A DNA stretch of 64,000 nt from Symbiodinium natans. Taxonomy: Eukaryota > Sar > Dinophyceae > Suessiales > Symbiodiniaceae. Shown here piece by piece: positions 47,650 through 58,224 of the stretch (the first letter of the stretch is position 1; each line of letters starts with the position of its first letter). Location: contig CAJNDS010000305.1 in NCBI GenBank assembly GCA_905221605.1, forward strand, positions 46,001 to 110,000. Direction: 5' to 3'. The position numbers were made by a program, and so were the translations under genes. A model generated the notes under the pieces. That model did not search any database. It was given only the letters and a program-made list of their open reading frames with translations, and was not told where the DNA came from.

Positions 47650-50600
47650 CAAAATCTTGAAACACTACATCTTGAAACAAAGCCCTAACCCCTTTGAAAT
47701 ACTAAGTCGTGAAATCCAAAGAATCCTAAAGCCAAACCCTGTGCAATCTTAAAAGCCTAAAGCTTCAACTCTACTCCGAAGAATGTGAGCCTCTGGTATG
47801 TGGCAACGCAAGACAATTACAAGCTCTGGCATCATCGCGTGTAAACGGAACATGTCAGGCTTGCGTTTCCTAAGCTGCGGGCAAGGTGTTGGAAGATTTA
47901 CTTGATCCGAAGCAAACGCAAAACCCAAGGTCTTGAAGCCTTGTTCTCAAAACCCAAGCCCTACTCACACCAAGATCCTGAAACCTAAGCTCCTGGAGCC
48001 TTAGAACTTTATAAGCCCACAACCCGGGCGCTTTGATTCACTCCGGCCCACACCTCACAGATCTTGCTTGGGGTTTAAATACATTCCACAGTTTTGTTTG
48101 TGAGATCCATGATGTGGAAACGCGCCCGAGCCCGCGCTACCGTGAATTAGGTCTTACAGGCTACCCCTCCGACGCCATACCACGCACCCTACTACATCAC
48201 AAAGGACTACAGCCCGAAACTTAAACTTTAAACCCTTTAATCCTAATCCTTGAACCCCAATCCCTAAATCTTAAAACTTCTCAGCCCTTAAACTTTAGCC
48301 ACTCGACCCTAACCCCCGAAGCCCTAACGCTGCAAATCCTAAAGCCCTTAAGCCCCTTCTTCGCAAAGCTTCTTTAAAGCTCTAATCGCCGCAGTTGCTA
48401 GCACAAAACCCACCTCTCGCTTGAAATACCAAATCTTGAACAAAGCCCTAACCCCTTTGAAATACTAAGTCATGAAATCCAAAGAATCCTAAAGCCAAAC
48501 CTGAAGCCTGCAATCTTAAAAGCCTAAAGCTTCAACTCTACTCCTAAGACTGTGAGCCTCTGGTATGTGGCAATGCAAGACTATTACAAGCTCTGGCATC
48601 ATCGCGTGTAAACGGAACATGTCAGGCTTGCGTTTCCTAAGCTGCGGGGGTTAAGGATAAGGCGTTGGAACATTTACTTGATCCGAAGCAAACGCAAAAC
48701 CCAAGGTCTTGAAGCCTTGTTCTCAAAACCTAAGCCCTACTCAAACTTGAAACCTATAGCCACTAAACCCTAACCCTTAAACTTCAACCCTAAAACCCTA
48801 ACCCCTCAAATCCTCAAGTCCCCAAGCCCCTACTTCGCAAAACTTCTTTAAAGCTCTAATCACCGCAGTTGCTAGCAAAAAACCCACCTCTCCCTTGAAA
48901 TGCTAAATCTTGAACAAAGCCCTACCCCCTTTGAAATACTAAGTCGTGAAATCCAAAGAATCCCAAAGCCAAACCCTGTGCAATCTTAAAAGCCTAAAGC
49001 TTCAACTCTACTCCGAAGAATGTGAGCCTCTGGTATGTGGCAATGCAAGACTATTACAAGCTCTGGCAGCATCGCGTGTAAACGGAACATGTCAGGCTTG
49101 CGTTTCCTAAGCTGCGGAGGTTAAGGACAAGGCGTTGGAAGATTTACTTGATCCGAAGCAAACGCAAAACCCAAGGTCTTGAAGCCTTGTTCTCAAAACC
49201 TAAGCCCTACTCAAACCAAGATCCTGAAACCTATAGCCACTAAACCCTAACCCTTAAACTTCAACCCTAAAACCCTAACCCCTCAAATCCTCAAGTCCCC
49301 AAGCCCCTACTTCGCAAAACTTCTTTAAAGCTCTAATCACCGCAGTTGCTAGCAAAAAACCCACCTCTCCCTTGAAATGCTAAATCTTGAACAAAGCCCT
49401 ACCCCCTTTGAAATACTAAGTCGTGAAATCCAAAGAATCCCAAAGCCAAACCCTGTGCAATCTTAAAAGCCTAAAGCTTCAACTCTACTCCGAAGAATGT
49501 GAGCCTCTGGTATGTGGCAATGCAAGACTATTACAAGCTCTGGCAGCATCGCGTGTAAATGGAACATGTCAGGCTTGCGTTTCCTAAGCTGCGGGGGTTA
49601 AGGACAAGGCGTTGGAAGATTTACTTGATCCGAAGCAAACGCAAAACCCAAGGTCTTGAAGCCGTGTTCTCAAAACCTAAGCCCTACTCAAACCAAGATC
49701 CTGAAACCTAAGCTCCTGGAGCCTTAGAACTTTATAAACCCACAACCCGGGCGCTTTGATTGGTTTAAATACATTCCACAGTTTTGTTTGTGAGATCCAT
49801 GATGTGGAAACGCGCCCGAGCCCGCGCTACCGTGAATTAGGTCTTACAGGCTAACCCTCCGACGCCATACCACGCACCCTACTACATCACAAAGGACTAC
49901 AGCCCGAAACTTAAACTTTAAACCCTTTAACCCTAATCCTTGAACCCCAATCCCTAAATCTTAAAACTTCTCAGCCCTTAAACTTTAGCCACTCAACCCT
50001 AACCCTTAACCTGCCCCGAAGCCCTAACGCTGCAAATCCTAAAGCCCCCAAGACCCTACTTCGCAAAGCTTCTTTTGAAATACTACATCTTGAAGAAAGC
50101 CCTAACCCCTTTGAAATACTAAGTCGTGAAATCCAAAGAATCCTAAAGCCAAACCTGAAGCCTGCAATCTTAAAAGCCTAAAGCTTCAACTCTACTCCGA
50201 AGAATGTGAGCCTCTGGTATGTGGCAATGCAAGACTATTACAAGCTCTGGCAGCATCGCGTGTAAACGGAACATGTCAGGCTTGCGTTTCCTAAGCTGCG
50301 GGGGTTAAGGGCAAGGCGTTGGAAGATTTACTTGATCCGAAGCAAACGCAAAACCCAAGGTCTTGAAGCCGTGTTCTCAAAACCTAAGCCCTACTCAAAC
50401 CAAGATCCTGAAACCTATAGCCACTAAACCCTACCCCTTAAACTTCAACCCTAAAACCCTAACCCCTCAAATCCTCAAGTCCCCAAGCCCCTACTTCGCA
50501 AAACTTCTTTAAAACTCTAATCACCGCAGTTGCTAGCCAAAAACCCACCTCTCCCTTGAAATACTAAATCTTGAACAAAGCCCTAACCCCTTTGAAATAC

Positions 50601-51160
50601 TAAGTCGTGAAACCCAAAGAATCCTAAAGCCAAACCTGAAGCCTGCAATCTTAGAAGCCTAAAGCTTCAACTCTACTCCTAAGAATGTGAGCCTCTGGTA
50701 TGTGGCAATGCAAGACTATTACAAGCTCTGGCAGCATCGCGTGTAAACGGAACATGTCAGGCTTGCGTTTCCTAAGCTGCGGAGGTTAAGGACAAGGCGT
50801 TGGAAGATTTACTTGATCCGAAGCAAACGCAAAACCCAAGGTCTTGAAGCCTTGTTCTCAAAACCTAAGCCCTACTCAAACCAAGATCCTGAAACCTAAG
50901 CTCCTGGAGCCTTAGAACCTTATTAACCCGCCACCTCGGGCGCTTTGATTGACTGCGGTAGTTTTGTTTGTATGAGCCATGATGTGGACATGCGCTAGAG
51001 CCCATGCTACATCCGACGCCATAGCAGTCCCACAGTGTCTCCCGGACCATACTCAGCCTAAACTGTAAACCTTGCATCCTAAACCCTATAGCACTTATGC
51101 CCGAACCCGAAAGACCTTCTTTAAAGCTGTAATCACCGCAACAGCACCGATTTACTCCCC
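47650..51160. repeat. Six-unit tandem array, alternating short and long units
   Basis: The landmark GTGAGCCTCTGGTATGTGG occurs at 47785, 48552, 49022, 49499, 50206 and 50697, giving spacings of 767, 470, 477, 707 and 491 bp. Long units carry an extra cassette of roughly 230-290 bp (48000-48245, 49715-49930, and decayed at 50900-51080) containing CAGTTTTGTTTGTGAGATCC. The most conserved part runs from the landmark through GTCAGGCTTGCGTTTCC to GATCCGAAGCAAACGC. No coding frame is conserved, and no known RNA gene (5S, snRNA, spliced leader) is recognised in the core. Confidence 0.9.
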
Positions 51161-51407
51161 AAACCCGAACGCTTTCTAAGTTTGAGTATGGGTTTGAGGC
51201 GTTCTCGAGCAGGGTTTCGCGAAGTTGACGTGGCTTGTAGTCTGGTGCCTTCTCAAGCGACCTTTGTTGTGACAATTTGAGAGTGGTAGAGGACAAGGTG
51301 GGGAGCGGGACTAAACTGGCAGCAAAGTTTCGTGGCAAAGTTTTGTGGCGGTCAGGATAGCGTAGAGCGATAGGCAGAAGTTATTATTGACAGTAACGAC
51401 GTTACAA
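51161..51407 (-). other. Unique DNA with a minus-strand frame
   Basis: A frame from 51338 down to 50865 on the minus strand is open but runs into the tandem array. Not convincing as a gene. Confidence 0.3.
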
Positions 51408-51506
51408 GCCTGGGCCCGTGGGCCCGTGCACCCGTCACGGGCCCGTGGGCCCGTGCACCCGTCACGGGCCCGTGGGCCCATGGGCCCGTGGGCCCGTGGG
51501 CCCGTT
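51408..51506. repeat. GGGCCCGT repeat, right border of the array
   Basis: GGGCCCGT units with a duplicated block (CGTGCACCCGTCACGGGCCC, twice). Confidence 0.85.
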
Positions 51507-52406
51507 GATCTTCTTTAAAGAGGCCTGCCCGTGGAACAGGGTATTCTCCAAAGGAGACCTAACAAAACCGAAACGGGCCTAAACCCTATGACATCCCCAA
51601 AAACCCCTAAGACCTTCATGGCCCTAAGGCCTACAAGCCCCAATTCTTTTAAAGCTCGAGCCGTCACCTCCGTAAACTCCCCCAAAAACCCACACCCCTA
51701 AACGCCTAAACTCTTTCCCCCCTTTAAAAGACCCTAAAGCCCTAAATTATTTGCCGCGGCTGCGTGGCCCAGGCGCCTTGGGAGCAGCAGAAGGCACCCA
51801 GGTGCCTTTGGGTGCAGGGTCCATGGGCTTTAGAGTTTAGGGTTTGGGGTTTGGGGTTCGGGGTTTGGGGTTTCGGGTTTAGGGTTTAGGGTTTATTGGG
51901 GCTTAGGGCGTACAAGCCTCCAGCTGCTAGGGTGCTTCGTGTTCAGGGCCTAGGCTGCATTTTTTGAGGGGTTTAGGGTTTAGGGTTTCGGGTTTGGGTT
52001 TCGAGTTTTGGGCTCAGGTGTATAGGGATGAGGAGTCCCCCCCCCCCGCCCCAGACTGGCGTGCATGCGTGTGGCATCAGGTTGTGTTGCTCGCAGGCCT
52101 TCGATTTCTGCCGCCCTGGCGCTTCTGGACCGGTTTAGGGTTTAGGCTGTAGGGTTTAGGGTTTAGGGTTTAGGGATTAGGGATCTCCGCAAGCCCTTGA
52201 GACCTAAGCCCCCTGCACCCTAAGCCCTGAAGCCCTCGAGTCCCCCAACCCCTAAACCCTGCAACCCTCAAGTCATTAACCTCTAGCGCCGAACCCGAAA
52301 CCCTAAACCCCACTGAGCCATCAAGGGCCTGGGCCCTGAACGCTGAACCCTGATAAACCCTAAACCCTAAACCCTAAACCCTAAACCCTAAAAAGCCTAA
52401 ACCCTA
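51507..52406. other. Unique DNA, telomere-type words, one coding-like island
   Basis: 52017-52133 is open (VYRDEESPPPAPDWRACVWH then QVVLLAGLRFLPPWRFWTG) between TTTAGGG words. A second in-frame acceptor, GCTCGCAG, lies inside it. CCCTAAA words lie at 52340-52405. Confidence 0.4.
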
Positions 52407-52496
52407 AACCCACCTCCGCAAGGCCGCGCACGTGCCACTCTGCCGTCTTCTGGCCCTCCCAGACCCAGCCGGGGTGCCCAAGGAAACTCTGCAGGG
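52407..52496 (+). CDS. Coding-like exon
   Basis: Reads THLRKAAHVPLCRLLALPDP then AGVPKETLQG between CCCTAAA and TTTAGGG tracts. Unrecognised. Confidence 0.4.
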
Positions 52497-52499
52497 GTT

Positions 52500-53096
52500 T
52501 GGGGTTTAGGGTTTAGGGTTTAAGGTTTAGGGTTTAGGGTTTTGGGTTTAGGGTTTAAGGTTTAGGGCTCAGGGTTTCGGGTTTAAGGATGTTTAGGGTT
52601 TGACGATTAGGGCTGTGTTAGCCGTTTGGGGATTAATTAAGATTTTTAGGGTTCAAAACTGTTAGCCCCAGTCCAACAAGTCTCAGACCTGGTGGCACCT
52701 TGATGCCCGCAAGCCTTCTTAAAACCCGAATCCCCTAAACCCTGCACCCGTAACCAAACCCTAGGCCCTAAACCCTAAACCCTACTTAAAGCCCTCATTC
52801 CTAAGTCCTAAACCCTACACCCGTGAACCCTAAATCCACGAAATCTTCCCATTTGTGACTGTTGCAGGCAAACAAAAGAAAAAGAAGATGAAACAACAGC
52901 GTAAACCCTAACCCCCTAAATGCCGTATGCCCCTAAACCCTGAGCCCTAGACACCCCTAAACCCCTAAACGCCCTCAACCCTACACCCCATAAACCCTAA
53001 GCGCCCTAGTTAAACCCAAAGCCCCCTCGATACCCTAAAGCCCCTGACGCGCAGCATGGTGGTCTACCCTAAGCCCCTAAATACTCTGCTATATAA
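52500..53096. repeat. Degenerate telomere-type words
   Basis: TTTAGGG words lie at 52498-52600 and CCCTAAA-like words at 52730-53050. A Lys-rich piece after CTGTTGCAG (52870-52905) could be a small exon. Confidence 0.6.
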
Positions 53097-53733
53097 CCCT
53101 AGACCCTAAAACCCTAAAACCCTAAACCCCCAAAAACCCTAAAACCCTAAAACCCTAAACCCTAAAACCCTAAAACCCTAAAACCCTAAAACCCTAAAAC
53201 CCTAAAACCCTAAAACCCTAAAACCCTAAAACCCTAAAACCCTAAAACCCTAAAACCCTAAAACCCTAAAACCCTAAAACCCTAAAACCCTAAAAAAAAC
53301 CCTAAAACCCTAAAACCCTAAAACCCTAAAAACCCTAAAACCCTAAAACCCTAAAACCCTAAAAAAACCCCCTAAAACCCTAAACCCCTAAAACCCTAAA
53401 ACCCTAAACCCCTAAACCCTAAACCCCTCACCTTCAGGCGCAGCATGCCCTAAACCCTAAACCCTAAAACCCTAAACCCGGACCCCAAACCCTAAACCCT
53501 AAACCCTAAACCCTAAACCCTAAAACCCTAAAACCCTAAAACCCTAAAACCCTAAAACCCTAAACCCTAAAACCCAATAGCCCTAAAGCCCTAAAGCCCT
53601 AAAGCCCTAAAACCCTGCCAAAAACCCTTAGGCGCAGCTAAGCCCGGACCCTAAACCCCAAGCCCTAAAGCCCTAAAGCCCTAAAAATCTAAACGCCCTA
53701 GACCCCTCACCCTTAGGCGCAGCATGGTGGTCT
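53048..53733 (-). repeat. CCCTAAAA 8-mer arrays splitting one exon border four times
   Basis: CCCTAAAA units fill 53097-53400 and 53515-53575. Between arrays, GCGCAGCATGGTGGTCT (53048-53065), CAGGCGCAGCATG (53435-53447), TTAGGCGCAGC (53628-53638) and TTAGGCGCAGCATGGTGG (53713-53730) are copies of the same exon border. Confidence 0.7.
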
Positions 53734-53790
53734 TCGGGGGACTTGGCATGGGGCGCCTTGACCCGCAGCCAGCACCAGCGGCAGGTTGGT
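53721..53790 (+). CDS. Kelch-like exon fragment 3
   Basis: Reads SMVVFGGLGMGRLDPQPAPA, a hydrophobic run plus Gly-Gly as in kelch repeats. It follows directly on the repeated exon border described for 53048-53733. Confidence 0.4.
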
Positions 53791-53809
53791 TTCGGGGTTT
53801 CGGGGTGTA

Positions 53810-53910
53810 GGGGTTTAGGGTTATAGGGTTTTAGGGTTTCAGGGTTTTAGGGTTTCAGGGTTTCAGGGTTTCAGGGTTTCAGGGTTTCAGGGTTTCAGGG
53901 TTTAGGGTTT
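53810..53910 (+). repeat. GGGTTTCA 8-mer block
   Basis: About ten GGGTTTCA/GGGTTTTA units. Confidence 0.85.
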
Positions 53911-53928
53911 AGTTTTGGGGTTTACGGT

Positions 53929-54045
53929 TTGTTCCTCTGGACACTGTTCAGCCTGGCAAGCTCGTCTTCATGAAGGGCCTCTCCCTGCCGAAAGTTGAGT
54001 CGAAGACTGCGGAGCTCGTTCTACCAGGGCAAGAGTTATCCCAAG
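53929..54045 (+). CDS. Coding exon split by a telomere-type tract
   Basis: Reads FVPLDTVQPGKLVFMKGLSL then PKVESKTAELVLPGQELSQ. It is interrupted by TTTAGGG repeats flanked by AAGGATTCTGG at 54043-54053 and 54096-54106. Splicing 54046-54098 (GA..AG) gives QELSQGFWVFCPRRKALKPN in frame. No family recognised. Confidence 0.5.
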
Positions 54046-54098
54046 GATTCTGGTTTAGGGTTTAGGGTTTATGGGGTTTAGGGTTTAGGGTTCTTAAG
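54046..54098 (+). repeat. TTTAGGG insertion with 11-bp flanking duplication
   Basis: AAGGATTCTGG on both sides. Each copy is AAG|GATTC, which gives GA..AG ends identical in type to those of the SnoaL introners. Confidence 0.7.
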
Positions 54099-54510
54099 GA
54101 TTCTGGGTTTTCTGCCCTCGAAGAAAGGCTCTGAAGCCCAACTACGCCCCGAACCCTAAATCCCCTAAACCCTAAATCCCCTAAACCCTAAACCCTAACC
54201 CCCCTCAACCCTAACAAGATACAATCCTGCAAGATGAGGTACCCCTTTTTGAGAAACCCCCCATATCGGTACGCACTGACATGAAGCTCCCCGTCCCTCT
54301 AAACCCTAAACCGGTGTAGGGCTTAGGGGTTTAGGGTTTAGGGTTTAGGATCTGTAGGGGTTATAGGGTAGACAGTTGAGGGTCCTGACACCTCCACTCG
54401 CGTACCACGGCATTTTTGTGTCACACGCAGTACGTTTTCACAGCACGGCAGCACAGCGCCTTTGTTCTGCTTGCGTTCCCCAATGCTCCTCCACCAGTCA
54501 CCGATCTAAT
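54099..54510 (+). CDS. Continuation and two further coding-like islands
   Basis: 54099-54155 continues the split exon. 54216-54300 reads QDTILQDEVPLFEKPPISVR then TDMKLPVPL. 54371-54508 reads TVEGPDTSTRVPRHFCVTRS and onward to a stop. Telomere-type words separate them. Confidence 0.4.
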
Positions 54511-54645
54511 TAGGGTTGGGGTTTAGGGTTTAGGGTTTAGGGTTTAGGGTTTAGGGTTTAGGGTTTAGGGTTTAGGGTTTAGGGTTTAGGGTTTAGGGTT
54601 TAGGGTTTAGGGTTTAGGGTTTAGGGTTTAGGGTTTAGGGTTTAG
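54511..54645 (+). repeat. Long TTTAGGG tract
   Basis: About nineteen near-perfect units. Confidence 0.9.
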
Positions 54646-54768
54646 AATCTCCCGTCGAAGCTGCGTTGGTTGGCGCTTCGTTGGTTTTTGGCTTTTGGCG
54701 GAGCTGGTCTAAGACTGTGGGAGCTGTTCCCCAAAAATTCTTGATCCTCCCTGTACGGCAATCATAAA
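54646..54768 (+). CDS. Coding-like terminal exon
   Basis: Reads SPVEAALVGASLVFGFWRSW then SKTVGAVPQKFLILPVRQS and stop. Possible membrane segment. Unrecognised. Confidence 0.4.
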
Positions 54769-54807
54769 TGGACTATACTAGAGGAGGGACCCTCCTTATG
54801 GAGACCT

Positions 54808-54920
54808 CCTGGGGGACCAAATCAACCCCAAAACTGGGGCCATATACCCTGCAACACTGTAATCCCTAGTAAGGTAATATGAACCATTTCCCCTTTTAAG
54901 GTTCCTTTGGTCCTTAAGGG
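54808..54920. mobile_element. Family C inverted-repeat element, copy 3
   Basis: GGGGACCAAATCAACCCC and GGTTCCTTTGGTCC are inverted ends, with CATATACCCTGCAACACTGTAATCC inside. The following island is open (54918-55022: GLCGMIKTASPPKMLPRNVT, stop). Confidence 0.7.
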
Positions 54921-55117
54921 GGCTTGTGCGGCATGATCAAGACAGCCAGTCCTCCAAAAATGCTGCCGAGAAATGTAACACATCAAAGTCTCCACAGAGG
55001 GTGCACCAGCACGTTTAAGGAGTAGCGCAAACAAAAAAGCAGTCGCATAAGACCCTCGAATTTGCAATGTACTGGGACGGAGGCGTCTAGTTAGGGTTTA
55101 CGGTAAACTCCAAACCT

Positions 55118-55580
55118 TCAACCCTAAACCCTAAACCCTAAACCCTAAAAACCCTAAACCCTAAAGACCCTAAAGACCCTAAAGACCCTAAAGACCCTAA
55201 AGACCCTAAAGACCCTAAAGACCCTAAAGACCCTAAAGACCCTAAAGACCCTAAAGACCCTAAAGACCCTAAACCCTAAAAACCCTAAACCCTAAAAACC
55301 CTAAAACCCCAAAAAGAACCCTAAAAACCCTAAACCCTAAAATCCCTAAACCCAAAAAGCCCTAAAAACCCTAAAAACCCTAAAAACCCTAAAAACCCTA
55401 AAAACCCTAAAAACCCTAAAAACCCTAAAAACCCTAAAAACCCTAAAAACCCTAAAAACCCTAAAAACCCTAAACCCTCAACCCTCTAAACCCTAAACCC
55501 TAAACCCTAAACCCTAAACCCTCAACCCTCAACCCTCAACCCTCAACCCTAAACCCTAAACCCTAAACCCTAAACCCTAT
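55118..55580 (-). repeat. 9-mer arrays CCCTAAAGA and CCCTAAAAA within CCCTAAA
   Basis: About twelve CCCTAAAGA units (55160-55270), then about fourteen CCCTAAAAA units (55355-55470), bordered by ordinary CCCTAAA and CCCTCAA. Confidence 0.9.
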
Positions 55581-55590
55581 CAAAGCAAGG

Positions 55591-55665
55591 CTCGAGGGCG
55601 AGCCGAAAGCCTATGGAGACACCTGGCTGCTTCTGGCCTTGCTCTCAGGGGTACCTGGCAGGGTT
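55591..55665 (+). CDS. Coding-like island
   Basis: Reads LEGEPKAYGDTWLLLALLSG then VPGR before TTTAGGG words. Unrecognised. Confidence 0.35.
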
Positions 55666-55769
55666 TGGGGTCTATGTTAAGGTTTCAGGGTTCAGGGTTT
55701 AGGGTTTAGGGTTTAGGGTTTGGGATTTAGGATTTAGGGTTGAGGGTTTAGGGTTTAGGGTTTAGGCTT

Positions 55770-55846
55770 AGGCGCTACGCCCTCATGTGCGGGGTGTGGG
55801 GCTTTGGGCCACATCGGCCTTGGGCATCTTATGGGACGGAGGATAA
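55770..55846 (+). CDS. Coding-like exon before a family S element
   Basis: Reads RYALMCGVWGFGPHRPWASY then GTED, ending at GATA, where a family S element begins. Confidence 0.4.
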
Positions 55847-55950
55847 GTACTAGAGTAGGTAATCGTTAGCCCTTTTCGGTGTAGCTTAATCTCTTTTATC
55901 ATCCCAAAGGTCAACCTCCAGTTGCCCTAGGATATTGGGCAACTAGGTAG
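55847..55950 (+). mobile_element. Family S introner-like element, diverged
   Basis: AGTACTAGAGTAGGTAATCG at the left and ATTGGGCAACTAGG at the right match the SnoaL intron 2 element, with TCCCAAAGGTCAACCTCCAG inside. GGATA occurs just before and again about 10 bp after the right end, so the target duplication is uncertain. Confidence 0.6.
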
Positions 55951-55964
55951 GAGAGTGGATAGAA

Positions 55965-56370
55965 GACCCTAAACCCTAAACCCACAACCGTAAACCCTAA
56001 CCCCCAACCCCTAACCCCTAAACTCTAAACCCTAAACCCTAAACCCTAAACCCTAAACCCTAAACCCTAAACGCAGCTCCAGAGGGGTCGCAGACTTCTG
56101 TCCCAGAAGAAGGTTTGAGTGTTCAGGGCGCATAGGGCCTTCAGTTCTGGCCCTTGCAGTGCAAACTGAGCCGTTAGCCTTGAACCATAGCAGATGATTC
56201 GCTGGGAAATGGTAGGTTTAGGGTTTAGGGTTAGTTGGGGCCATGAACCCAACACACTCACCTTCGGTCCTCGGCCCAGGGCCCAGATCTCTAGAATGCC
56301 TGAGCCTGAGCCCTACACAGCATCCCGAGATTCTACAGAAGCACCGGAACACTAGAAGCCCAAAAAACCC
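55965..56370. other. CCCTAAA tract and unique DNA
   Basis: CCCTAAA units lie at 55967-56072. 56075-56215 and 56235-56370 are unique with no recognised product. Confidence 0.5.
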
Positions 56371-56375
56371 CTAAA

Positions 56376-56484
56376 CTTTGAGATGTTCCCCCCATATACG
56401 AACAGTCCTTAATAGGGATGATAATAGGGGATATCTAGAATCCCTAGTAAGACTGTTAGTATAAGGGTGAACATCCCAACCCAA
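56376..56484. mobile_element. Family D inverted-repeat element
   Basis: TTTGAGATGTTCCCCCC and GGTGAACATCCCAA are inverted ends around CAGTCCTTAATAGGGATGATAATAGG. A poly-C run follows at 56496-56512. Confidence 0.7.
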
Positions 56485-56609
56485 GCTCTTGCAGCCCCCC
56501 CCCCCCCCCCCCCAACCCTGAACCTAGAAGCCCCTCAAGCCTCTTAGAAACACACAGGTCGGATCCTCCGCCCAGGGTCGCAGTTTGCCGCAGGACTGCC
56601 GGTTTGGGG

Positions 56610-56715
56610 CTGAGGGTTTAGGGTTTAGGGTTTAGGGCTTAGGGCTTAGGGCTTAGGGCTTAGGGCTTAGGGCTTACGGCTTAGGGCTTAGGGCTTAGGG
56701 CTTAGGGCTTAGGGT
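56610..56715 (+). repeat. GGGCTTA 7-mer array
   Basis: About twelve GGGCTTA units after three TTTAGGG units. Confidence 0.9.
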
Positions 56716-57120
56716 AATAGCGCGACTGACGCATACATTGTCTCGATGAGGTATGCGGCATGTGCGGGGCCTCGACCCTGTAAAGGCTTCCTCGGCCTGT
56801 CAAGGTTGTTGCACCCAGTTTTGTCTTCTGCAGCCCAGGCCCCAACTTAAGCCCTAAACCCCAAACCCTAAACCCCAAACCCCAAACCCTAAACCCTAAA
56901 CCCTAAACCCTAAACCCTAAACCACGAGCAGCTGCAGGCCTCTACTGGTTGGAAGCGGCCGATGATGACAGGCGTTGCCCCACAGCTCCGGCTGTTTCTA
57001 CGCTTTGCACATCTTTGGTAGCCAGCGGTACCCGTTCAGAACTAGTTTAGGGTTTAGGGTTTAGGGTTTAGGGTTTAGGGTTTAGGGTAACCAGCCCAAA
57101 AAAGGGCACCCTGATTATAA
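56716..57120. other. Islands and CCCTAAA/TTTAGGG tracts
   Basis: CCCCAAA/CCCTAAA words lie at 56850-56925 and TTTAGGG at 57043-57088. The islands at 56720-56840 and 56927-57040 have no recognised product. Confidence 0.5.
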
Positions 57121-57290
57121 GATGGTTACTGGGCTACCAAGACATGAAAAGAGCACATATGCGCTCCCAAGGCATGTACGGACGAGCTGCATTTGTGTTC
57201 TCAGGTTCGTTTCTCCAAGATGGTCGGATTTCTTTGTTTGTGGGTTGTCGTTGGCGATGAGCTTCCGAAAACAAAGCGCTAAAGGAAGCG
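57121..57290 (+). CDS. Coding-like exon, two open frames
   Basis: One frame reads MVTGLPRHEKSTYALPRHVR and onward. Another reads YQDMKRAHMRSQGMYGRAAF then VFSGSFLQDGRISLFVGCRW and stop. I cannot tell which is used. It is followed by CCCTAAA words. Confidence 0.35.
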
Positions 57291-57320
57291 CCCTAAACCC
57301 TAAACCCTAAAAACCCAAAA

Positions 57321-57387
57321 CCGCGCCTGTGAAGGTGGCGCGCCCCCGTGTCGATTTGGTCATGGCGCATGCCTGGCGCTTCGGCGA
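57321..57387 (+). CDS. Exon before family S introner
   Basis: Reads APVKVARPRVDLVMAHAWRF then GE. The frame continues after removal of 57388-57490. Confidence 0.5.
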
Positions 57388-57490
57388 AAAAGTAGTAGAG
57401 TAGGTAACCTTTTACCCTTTTGGGGTAATATAATCCCCTTATCATCCCAAAGGTTAAATTTTAGTTCCCCCAGGTTACTGGACAACTAAG
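57388..57490 (+). mobile_element. Family S introner, copy 3
   Basis: GTAGTAGAGTAGGTAACC at the left and TTACTGGACAACTAAG at the right match SnoaL intron 2. AAAA lies on both sides. Removing 57388-57490 joins ...RFGE to KVLVVRFNNAKP in frame; the intron ends in AAG. Confidence 0.7.
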
Positions 57491-57577
57491 AAAAGTGTTG
57501 GTTGTAAGGTTCAACAACGCCAAACCCCAGGGTTTTAAGGACGTGCGAGCTGGACGCGCGGGCTTTTTCAAAGCCAG
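57491..57577 (+). CDS. Exon after family S introner, donor GTAAGC
   Basis: Reads KVLVVRFNNAKPQGFKDVRA then GRAGFFKA, ending at AGCCAG|GTAAGC, a consensus donor. No family recognised. Confidence 0.5.
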
Positions 57578-57769
57578 GTAAGCTTAATTCAAGGTAGATT
57601 ATGCGCACGTGCGCACAAAGTCGATGAGGTTTTATGTTGGCGCTTAGAGTCTGAGATTGTGGGTATGCTGAAAACGAGCTCAAGGCTCGGGAAGGCTCGT
57701 GAGCAAGGAGCTTCGCAAGTTTCCATGTTGATTGTTTGGGGGGTTTGTGGTGGAGTTTGATATTTCTTC

Positions 57770-57825
57770 AGAGTGGCAAATGGTCCGCCCAACCTCGTCG
57801 AACTTTGTGGTTCGCCGAACCATTT
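57770..57825 (+). CDS. Coding-like exon
   Basis: After TTTCTTCAG (near 57770) the frame reads VANGPPNLVELCGSPNHFGG, running into a family B element. Unrecognised. Confidence 0.35.
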
Positions 57826-57946
57826 TGGAGGTTCATGGGCACTTGTAACTCCAATTATAACTGTACTGATACCTACTTAGGGGCCTTAGGGGGCGTATAA
57901 GTGCAGGTATAATTGGGCTTATAAGTACCCATGAACCTCCACGTTC
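57826..57946. mobile_element. Family B inverted-repeat element, copy 5
   Basis: TGGAGGTTCATGGGCACTT and AAGTACCCATGAACCTCCA are inverted ends. Confidence 0.75.
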
Positions 57947-58002
57947 CATGTAGGGCCTAAACCCTAAACCCTAAACCCTAAACAGGGCCCTGAGCCAGCT
58001 GT

Positions 58003-58090
58003 AGGTGGGTTCTGACGCCTCCGCCTCTCGCATGTTGGTCGCTGGTGGCCTGGACGTGGCTGATCTGCACCATGCAAGGGTCCTCTCTTA
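58003..58090 (+). CDS. Kelch-like exon fragment 4 (weak)
   Basis: Reads SDASASRMLVAGGLDVADLH then HARV. 'LVAGGLD' fits a kelch core but is short. Confidence 0.3.
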
Positions 58091-58224
58091 GTAGTGACTT
58101 AGTAGTCAGGAAGCCCTAAGCCCAACACCCCAATGCCTAGACCTTCAGCACCCTAAACCCAACACCCATTGCCTGAACTTTCATGTGGTACACGAGTGTA
58201 AACCCTGAATGCACTCATGACATA

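Noticed and set aside
47650-51160. CRISPR array or rDNA/5S cluster
   Set aside because: The repeat units are 470-767 bp with no spacer logic, and no recognisable 5S, snRNA or spliced-leader sequence lies in the core.
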